This document shows, in pieces, positions 55,691 to 64,000 of a stretch of 64,000 nucleotides of DNA. The stretch is from the NCBI GenBank assembly GCA_030549335.1, contig CM060189.1:48082917-48146916 (forward strand), written 5' to 3'. The DNA comes from Pontederia crassipes (lineage: Eukaryota; Streptophyta; Magnoliopsida; Commelinales; Pontederiaceae). The position numbers and the translations under genes are program-made. How positions within the stretch are numbered: the stretch's first letter is position 1; the number at the start of each line of letters is the position of its first letter. The notes beneath the pieces were generated by a model. That model did no database searches. It was given only the letters and a program-made list of their open reading frames with translations, and had not been told where the DNA came from.

Positions 55691-58120
55691 ATGTATCCTT
55701 GCCAAATTTTAATTTTGTGTAGAACAGCTAATTACTGTGAAGGTGCCAAAACAAGAAAATATAGGACATGTAGGTGGAACCACTTTAATATGTTCTTAAT
55801 TAATATCAAATTTTCATTGTATGAACATAATGAAAAGATAGGATTAAAAATATAATTAGACCTGTTTTGCATAGAAGATTGTAATGACTAAAGTTCTGAT
55901 AGACTTTCCTTAACATAGTATAATTCCTTTTTACTCTCGTTTGCCTTGCATATTTGTATGCATAATTCTTTATCATAAATATTTGTCTTTCACTATTACT
56001 TTTCCTTCGGCAGAAATGAGCTCTTTGCTACTCATGGTTTAGGCAAGCTTATTTTCTCACTTTTTTTCTTAATTAAATGTATATTTTTTTTGTTAGTTCT
56101 CATGATATTGATGTTGAGGATAAAGGAAATTCAAATACTTTCACTGTTTATTGGGAAAGAACGAGATGTACCTTTGATACTATGATATACTTTACTACTG
56201 GATATTGGCTGATTTACTCCATATTTATTCCTGTTATCATGTTGAGGATTCTTCCTTTCCTGCTATCACTAAATTTATTTTAACTGGAGATGTGCTCAAT
56301 GGTAAGAAGAACTTAATTGTATCTACAGGATTGGTAATGGAGGCACATTTAAAAATTGTTTCCAAAGCATGACAAAAGGGTTTATGACCAAGAGAGGAAG
56401 AGAATTAGTGACTTGATTGTTAGCAAAATTTACTGTCAGTGAATAATTGATTGTCCGCAAAGTAAAAAGTACAAGATTTTTTGCAAACTATACTTTTGTA
56501 TTTTTGATTGCTTAAGGTCATCTTCTATCTTAACTTAAGCAGTTTTGTCCTTGGAAAAACATTTGTTTTTTGCCTTTTGCCTTGGTCCTCTATTGTTTTT
56601 TGTAAGTTGCTGATGTTGGTGTTAAAAGCTTGTAAACTGGAAGGCCATAAGAACGTAATAGTGATAGGATTATGTCCTCAATTTCCCCTTAAGATGGCCA
56701 AGGTTCTTGGCTTCAATTAATATCATTTACCTTCATACTTTTGTGTTTAATTAATATCATTTGCCCTAATAATGGCTTAATAATGTGGAGATATGAAATT
56801 TGGCTTAATGATGGCTCAAAAAACAACAATGTGAAGAGAGAGAATCCTCACCGAAAATTTAGTAATTTAGGGCAATCCAGTTTTTTTATGCATAGATCAT
56901 TTGGCTTAACAAAATTTTATGTTGTAGAATGCAAGGATATGTCATAGATTATAGAATAATTCTCTCTTACATATCCCAGGTTGAAATTTTTCCCCTCTGA
57001 AAATATTTTTTGATACAATTTTACTCTGTAATTTTTGTCCAATTTAGTTCAAATTATAGAATAAAATTAGCATGGATGATATGAGGATCATCATAAAGGT
57101 AATTTACAGGACAACACAAGTACTTAATCGTGAACTGCATGATTGTGACATATTATGGATCTGGTTGGGGATTACCTGGATCTCTTGCTTTCTTTTCCTA
57201 GTAACCGTGGCAAGATTGAAAATGTTGTACGGTAGCTGGTCATGCATTTTATGGGGCACAGTTGTCTACATGTCAATATACAATGAGATCCATTTCTATA
57301 GTCTGTAATCTGCAATGCCTTCCCCTTTTGCCATGATGCTTTCATCTTTCTTAATTCTGCTACATGTAATATATCCGAACCTGATGCTGATGAATGATTC
57401 TTTTGTCTAGTCCTTCTGACAGGCTTTCACACTGGTTTTAGTCTGTTTACATTTATGTCACTTCAACATGGTCAGCATCCTAAACAACTTTTGATTCTGC
57501 TGATTTCGACCAGAAACAGAGTTGCAACCTTGTCATGTAATTGCTTGATATTTTTCCTTCTTTAAGATCCTCTTCAAGAAAAACTATGATTAAGACCAAG
57601 GCAATTTATGGATTCTGAGAAGTAAAAAAATAATGCAAAAGGGAGATAGTAAACATAGTCAAATATATTTGTTATTTCACATTCATATGAATTTTTTGCT
57701 GAACACTCTTGTCATTCTTTGGCTGAGGTTGCATTTCCCCTTTTTTTAGTCTCATTTCAAATTTTCAAACTATTGTATCGTCTCTTGTATCAGTTTCTAA
57801 TATGACTATTTTTTTATTTCAGCTAGACGTTTTGTCCGCCATTCAATTTTGTCACTAATTTGGGCAGCTCTTCTGCAGCACAGCTTGAGTTTTCATATCG
57901 AAGACATTAAAGAGAGAAAGATAGAATAGAAGCTTTAATTTGTGTATTTGGACTATTTCTGGTTTTTTTCTACTCTGTGAAAAGTGAAGCCTTATCATGA
58001 GTTGTTTGTAAGTGGAACATGCGTAAGGTATTAGCGTGATGGAGAAATTGCTTTGGTAGGTTTCTATGTATGGGAGATGCTTGAGCATATTAACATAATG
58101 TTGAACTTGCCATCTTCTAT
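55691..58120 (+). repeat. 2.9-kb tandem duplication, right unit (shortened)
   Basis: Landmarks matching the left unit lie at 55821, about 56526, about 57352 and about 57718. The right unit stops near 58120, lacking the last part of the left one. It is a few percent diverged with many small gaps. Confidence 0.8.
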
Positions 58121-58869
58121 TTTCCTTATACTAGAATTAGATCAGTTTCTATTTTGATGGAAATAATTGATTCATTGAACTGTTAATGACCCATGTTGAT
58201 GCAAGATTTGTTAGCCTAGATATGAAGAAAAATATTCTTTTAAACATTGTATTTGGCCTCTTTTGAGATTCTTCCAATTAATTCATTTTCAGTATATAAT
58301 AGTAATTCTATTAATAATAATTATTATTATTATCACAAATTTTAATATTGCTTCCATGTTCATAGCATAATTTTATATTGTATCTTAAATTAGGTTCCAC
58401 CACAATTATGCAAACTATTTTTTCTGGAAAAGAAATCCAATAAATCCTCGATACTAATACAACAAGCTCAGATAAAAAAGAACTCTGTAGGATCTTCACA
58501 AACAGAAACATGCAACTCTGTAGGCCCGGGTCACATTTGGGTCGGTCGCAGGGGAAAAAAGTTGGTCGGTCGGGATTGTTCACAGGTCTGGTCAAATTTA
58601 ACAGGTGAACACTTCTAGGCACGAATAATTAGATAAACAATTCTCTCTTTTTTTTTGGAAAATTTTAAACAAATAGCTTAAGTCCCTATTTATAATTCAC
58701 AATATATTGATGAATCGCTTGTACTTTTATCTTCTAAAAATCTCACAATGTTAACGATTAGTACATCCTAATTTAAAAATCAAGACGTAAATTTTGTAGA
58801 ATTTTATTTCTAATTATAAGAGACAAGAAGATATAAATGTGACACATATTGTTGTTCAAATGCCAACAC

Positions 58870-58921
<52 letters not shown>

Positions 58922-59109
58922 CTTACAAGCTCATATTGCAATCAGCAGAAAGGACATTTGAGAGTAAGCAAAAACCCATACTAAAAAAATCTAGGGATTA
59001 TAGCTTTAAAGTGGTTAGTGTATGATATTTTTTTCAATACATGATCTATGATCCATGAGCTACTAGTATTTGATTAATCTAGTGATTGTGGGGGAGAATA
59101 AACGCTGGA
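58121..59109. other. spacer with microsatellite and a truncated hAT-like repeat
   Basis: It contains an (AT)n microsatellite at about 58873-58919 and, at 58520-58670, a truncated copy of the sequence at 59880-59995 (GGTCGGTCG..., TTGTTCACAGGTC, GGTGAACACTTCTAGGCACG, AATAATTAGATAAA). No gene is visible. Confidence 0.55.
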
Positions 59110-62100
59110 CAAAATGGTCACACCAAAATCATATGCCGAACAAAAATCCAACCTGGAGGATGTATTGGCCAAATTCATCAAGACAGTGAACACAAAATTT
59201 ACAAATTAAGAAGCCTCCATTAGAAACATAGAAAATTAGGTGGGGCAATTGGCTAATATGATTGCATGTAGACAACTAGATTCTCTCCCTAGTAATATAG
59301 AGAAGAACCCAAGGAAAGAAGCAAAGACAATCAAGCGTAGAAGTAACAAAGAATTATCAGAACCAGTGCTAACTCAGACCACAGATGTGCCATCATCATT
59401 TCAACGCCCCACTTAACTAGCCAAAAAGGATGTTACAAAATACCATATTCCTTCAAAATCTAGAAGTTGGTGTTTACTTAAAAGTATCAACAAGAATATG
59501 GGTGTTCACGGAGTCGGGTCGACCCAGTGAACCCAAAGATCCGACCCGACCCTCGGGTCGATGGTCGCCCTACTATGTCCTGTCGGGTCAGGTTCGGGTT
59601 GGAGAATTCCAACCCGATTTGACCCGACCCGATGACCAACATTTTTCATTTTTTTTATATCAAATGATTTTTTTGTTAATTTAAGAGTTTTATGTCATTA
59701 AAAATTGAAAAATAATATAAAATAAATTATTTATATGTAGAAAATATGTAAATATTTTAAAAAATATGTTTTTTGTATTTAAAAATATTTTTAGTATAAA
59801 AATTAAGTAATAAATGTTTTTATATAAAAAATAAAAGGAAAATTAAAAAACAATGATCATCCGACCCGACCCAACTCCATCGGCCTGGGTCAGGTCGAGT
59901 TTGTTCACAGGTCGAGTCAAACCTAACCCGTGAACACCCCTAGGCAGGAATAATTAGATAAATAATTCTCTCATTTTTTGAAAATTTTTAAAAAATTCAT
60001 ATTAACATCCCATTTCACGAAGCTCATGCTTGTATATGCCAAATTGTGCTCTCAAACAAAAGATGAATTGAGGAGACAGACCTGATCCATGTCTGCAAAA
60101 GGGACTTGTCGACAAAAGGATCTAGGAGTTTTACTATCCCCCGCACTATTGAAAATTTTTATTGTTCTAAAGCACTATGCGATTTGGGTGCTAACATTAA
60201 TATTGTGCCTTACATTATTTTCTAAAATTAGGATATGATGAACTCAATGATACTTAGTGATGCTCCAATTTGCAGATCAATCTATTAAGAAGCCTAAGGG
60301 CCTCTTAGAAGATGTTATTGTAAAAGTTGATATATTTGCATTCCCAGCAAATTTCATCATCGTGGAATGGATTCTGAAGCTGAAGCACCCATCATACTAG
60401 GCTACTAGCAGCACGTTGATCGGTGTCAAGAAAGGACATCTCACTCTGAAAGTGAAAAATGAATAATTGTGTTTTAATATTTCTGACTCCCTCAAGCAAT
60501 CTCTAGACTTATCGTCTTGTTATTCTTTTAATGCTTGAGGATGATGTCTATGATGAATTTGAATGAGTAATACCAGAGGTGATAATGGACCCATACATAA
60601 TTGTTGAAGAGTCAATGGATAACATAGAAAAAGAAATTGACTCAAACTAAATGGAACCACTCCCTCTCAAGGAACACATCTTGAAGAAGATTGACACATC
60701 TCCACCACCATCAAACCTAGAACTCAAGAGCCTACCCCCTTATCTCAAATATGCTTTTCTTGAAAAAGATTCATTTCCTGAATCATTTCCTCTGAGTTAA
60801 CTGATGCAATGGAAAGTAAACTTTTATAAGTCATCAGGAGACATAGAAAAGCCGTCCATCAATGATATCAAGAGGATATCACTCTCAATATATATGCATA
60901 AGATCTTCATGGAAGAGAAAAGCAAACAAAGCGCTCAATTTCAGCGTAGTTTGAACGCAACTCTAAAAAAGGTAGTTAAGGAAGAAGTTATCAAACTTCT
61001 AAGTATCATTTATTCTATATAATCCTTTGGATTAGCCCCGTTCAGATAGTGCCTAAAAGTGGGGTATTATTGTTGTTACTAACAAAGACAATGAGTTGGT
61101 GCCTAGCAGGACAGTTATAGGTTGGCTTGTTTGCATCGACTATCACAAACTCAACAAAGCAACGCGCAAAGATCACTTCCCTCTTTCATTCATGGACCAA
61201 ATGTTGGAACGAGTGGTAGAACATAGTTTTTATTATTTCAACGAACCGGCAACATTTCAACGATGCATGATGGAAATATTTGTCGATATGAAAGACTTGA
61301 AGTTTTTTATGGACGATTTCACTTTATTTGGCAACTCATTTAATAATTGTCTTGAAAATTTAACTTATTTTTTGCACCGTTGTGAAGAAAAACAAATCTA
61401 ATATTAAACTGGAAAAAATGCCACTTCATAGTGAAGGAAAGCATTATCTTAGGACACAAGATTTCTGAAAAAGGGATCGAGGTAGACAAGGCTAAGGTGG
61501 ACGTAATCACAAATCTACCCCTCCCACATTTGTGAAAGATGTCTGAAACTTTTTAGGTCATGCTGAATTCTACAGGCAGTTTATCAAGAATTCTTCCAAG
61601 ATAGCCAACCACTTACCAATTTACTCACCAAGACATTAAGTTGTTTTTTTATTCTAATTGTATATTTTCTTTTACTACATTAAAAGAAAAACTTACATAT
61701 GATCTCATAGTTGATCCCACTTCTTACATTCTGATCCCATATTGGAGTCTTCCATTTGAATTCATGTGTGACGTTAGTGATGGAACCATCGTGTTGTACT
61801 AGGACAAAAGTAGGACAAAATTTTTCGAGTCATCTACTATACGAACTTTGACTTCAACACAAATCAACTATGCCACCATGGAAATGAGTTTTTGGTTGTC
61901 ATTTTCTTTCGACAAATTTAGATCTTATTTAGTTTGCTCACAAGTTGTGGTTTACACTGATGATAATGCAGGTATATGACATATCATGTCAAAAAAGGAA
62001 GCCAAACCTTGTCTACTCAGGTTTGATGTGAAAGTTAGAGATAAGAAGGGGACTGAGATTGTCGTCGTCGAACATTTGTCTCGTTTGGAATCTGCTCCAA

Positions 62101-63220
62101 GCGAGAGATAGAAATACTAGAACTAGGGATAAGGTAAAATTGATAGAGAGTTCACCTTGGTTTGTTGACTTTGCAATTTTTTTTAAGAAAATTGGCTTCC
62201 CACATGATGGACATCACAACAAAAGAAGAAATTATTTTCAGATGTGAAACATTACTTGTGGGATTATCCATATATCTTTAAAGTTTGTGCAGATCAATTA
62301 AATCAAAGAAGTTGTGTTCCTGAAATTGAATTCAAAAGCATTCTTACACATTGCCACACAAGAGAAGCAAGAGGCCCCTTCGCCCCTAATCGGATAGCCG
62401 CAAAGATCTTGGAAAGTGTGTTTTATTGGCCCACTATTTTTAAAGATGTCATGTGATAATGCCAAAGGACCAGTAACATTTCCAAACTTCATGAAATGCT
62501 CCAAAATAGTATGCTATATTGTGATATTTTTGATGTGTGGGGAGTTGACTTCATGGGACCTTTTCCTAAGTCATTTCATAACGAGTACATTTTGGTTGTT
62601 ATAAATTATGTATCTAAGTAGGTAGAGAACATTGACACTCCTACTAATGATGCAAAGGTGATAGTCAACTTTTTGAAAAAGAACATTTTTACTAGAATTG
62701 GCACACCTAGATCTATAATCAACGATAATGGCATTAATTTTTGTAACAAATTTTTGCAGGACTTTTGACAAAATTTGGAGTTACACATAAACTCAGCACC
62801 CCATATCATGCTCAAACATGTGGCCAAGTTAGGGAAATAAAATGCATTTTAGAAAAAACTATGAATTCTTCTAGGAAGGATTGGTATGATGCTTTATGTG
62901 CCCATCACACTGAATATCTTCATGAGGCTTGTGTTGGGTAAGGCATGTCATTTACAATTGGAAAATAAAGCTTATTGGGCCATTGAATTTCTTTATTTTG
63001 AACTTAGAGAAACAAGGAAGGAAAGACCACTCAAGCTGAATGAACTTGGAGAATTCTGAACTAATGCCTATGAAAATAGAAAAATATATAAGGAGCGCAT
63101 AAATTATTGGCACGACCAACGCATACAAAGTAAGGATTTTCAATTTGGTCAACAAGTTCTCCTATATGATAGTAGACTTAGGTTATTTTCAGGTAAACTC
63201 AAGTTTAGATTGACAGGCTC
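59110..63220 (+). mobile_element. Athila-like Gypsy retrotransposon, decayed polyprotein region
   Basis: Recognisable pieces in order on the plus strand: gag C-terminal part at 59110-59420 (SLEDVLAKFIKTVNTKF, VGQLANMIACRQL), protease with the DLGA active-site sequence at 60181, and reverse transcriptase opening at 61100-61260 (VCIDYHKLNKATRKDHFPL). The palm with FMDD is at about 61306, after a deletion that fused HSFYYF to NEPATFQRCM. RNase H traces follow at 61680-62090, the integrase zinc-binding part at 62330-62455 (HCHTREARGPFAPNRIAAK) and the integrase core at 62530-62930 ([22 protein letters not shown]). Many stops and frame breaks are spread through it. No LTRs were identified. Confidence 0.85.
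59500..59940. mobile_element. hAT-like miniature element inside the Gypsy remnant
   Basis: The ends GGGTGTTCACGG (59500) and CCCGTGAACACCCC (to 59940) are inverted repeats, and both subterminal regions are full of CCGACCC / GGGTCGG words. The interior is AT-rich with no coding capacity. It sits between the gag and protease pieces. The GGGTGTTCACGGGT terminus is widespread in plant hAT-type elements. An 8-bp target duplication is not evident. Confidence 0.6.
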
Positions 63221-64000
63221 TTTTCTCGTAGTCTGCACATCACATTTTGAAGCCGTTGAAATTTGCACCATTGTTGTGAAAAATCTCTGCAGATATGGGA
63301 GATAGTCGGTATTTGCATACTAGATACACGTATGTGAAGATCAGATTCCCTTTTACTAGAATGTAAATAAGTTTTAAATTTATAATCCCAACTACACTTC
63401 TCAAGTTGCAAGTATACAATCATCATCGATGTATAGATTATGATTAAGTCATCCTCCATAAGTTCCACCTCTCCATTTATCTCAAATTGGAGTGACTTTC
63501 CTGCTGATTACTCCAGACAACCAGTTAGCCTCTCAGCTCATCGCTAGACTGATTACAACATATGCCCTCTCTCAAGAGTTTGTTGCATAAGGATTAATCA
63601 ACTATCGGCCAAGTAAACAATATTCAACAAGTAGAATAAGCATTGCAGATCAAGAAAATATGCATTCAATCCATAAGTGGCATAACCAAAGAGTTCATTC
63701 ACATTAAGAAATCCCCCAGTCTTGATGGCTGATTAGTTATACATAAGTATAGGGATCACAACAAATAACATCATCCTAATACTAAACATTGTTGATTAGA
63801 GAAAACTAAAGAAATAGCAATATAAAAGAAGTAGGAAAAGGAAAATGCAATAGCCAGCACTAGGATTAGAACTCCGGTTTCCCCTCTGGTCTTCTTCCTT
63901 TTCAAAGTGGCTTCTCCCCTTTATGGTTGGCCTCCACCATGCTCTTAGGTTTCTCACAATGCCTCTCGATGATTGCTGGTCAACTCTCTTTTTTTGAGAC
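63221..64000. other. right edge of the window
   Basis: No gene is recognised. The sequence from about 63380 to 63950 has the look of an LTR or leader of the adjacent Gypsy element (ACTAGGATTAGAACTCCGGT) but has no partner copy in the window. Confidence 0.3.

Noticed and set aside
1..64000. tRNA, rRNA, bacterial operon or organelle insertion signals
   Set aside because: I looked for cloverleaf-type boxes, rRNA cores and compact chloroplast-like gene blocks and saw none that I could support.

Overview
This window is nuclear DNA of a flowering plant. The evidence is spliced genes with GT-AG introns, (CT)n tracts in 5' leaders, very AT-rich spacers, and plant-type transposons (CACTA, SIRE-like Copia, Athila-like Gypsy, Mutator-like inverted-repeat elements, RTE tails). 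The two best host genes have GC-rich coding sequence in AT-rich surroundings, which leans towards a monocot, but I cannot name a species.

Layout. 1-6865: a CACTA element (CACTA-1) with exact termini and a TTT target duplication. It carries a DUF4216 fragment and a six-exon accessory gene that still splices into an open frame, but it has no catalytic transposase. 6866-9244: older unassigned sequence with local repeats. 9245-14464: a second, reverse-oriented CACTA (CACTA-2) with a broken, internally deleted transposase. Upstream of that gene lies 1.1 kb of G-rich tandem repeats with a unit of about 250 bp. 15413-15910: a Copia LTR fragment. 16500-18544: a neprosin-domain (DUF239) gene on the minus strand in seven exons, with one apparent 1-bp frameshift. 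18.7-27.8 kb: repeats and AT-rich spacer, with several GC-rich, hairpin-forming cores flanked by AT-rich terminal repeats. 28024-29826: a complete six-exon TFIIB-like gene. 30-38 kb: inverted-repeat elements, CACTA ends and a Copia gag fragment. 38040-43690: a SIRE-like Copia remnant (two LTRs, gag, PBS, PPT, no pol) and related LTR pieces full of short GGTCGACC-type palindromes. 43.9-46.6 kb: the 3' end and LTR of a Gypsy-like element. 48982-50514: an intronless CDC20 (APC/C activator) gene. 50.5-58.1 kb: noncoding tandem duplications of CDC20-flanking sequence, one copy interrupted by an RTE/SINE-like insertion whose empty site survives in a paralogous copy. 59.1-63.2 kb: a decayed Athila-like Gypsy polyprotein interrupted by a small hAT-like element.

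The three host genes (neprosin-like, TFIIB-like, CDC20) are functionally unrelated and independently transcribed. Most of the rest of the window is mobile DNA, nearly all of it non-autonomous or decayed. The items most worth follow-up are the divergent TFIIB paralogue, the intronless CDC20 within a duplicated block, the G-rich tandem array in CACTA-2, the intact accessory gene of CACTA-1, and the GC-core inverted-repeat elements.
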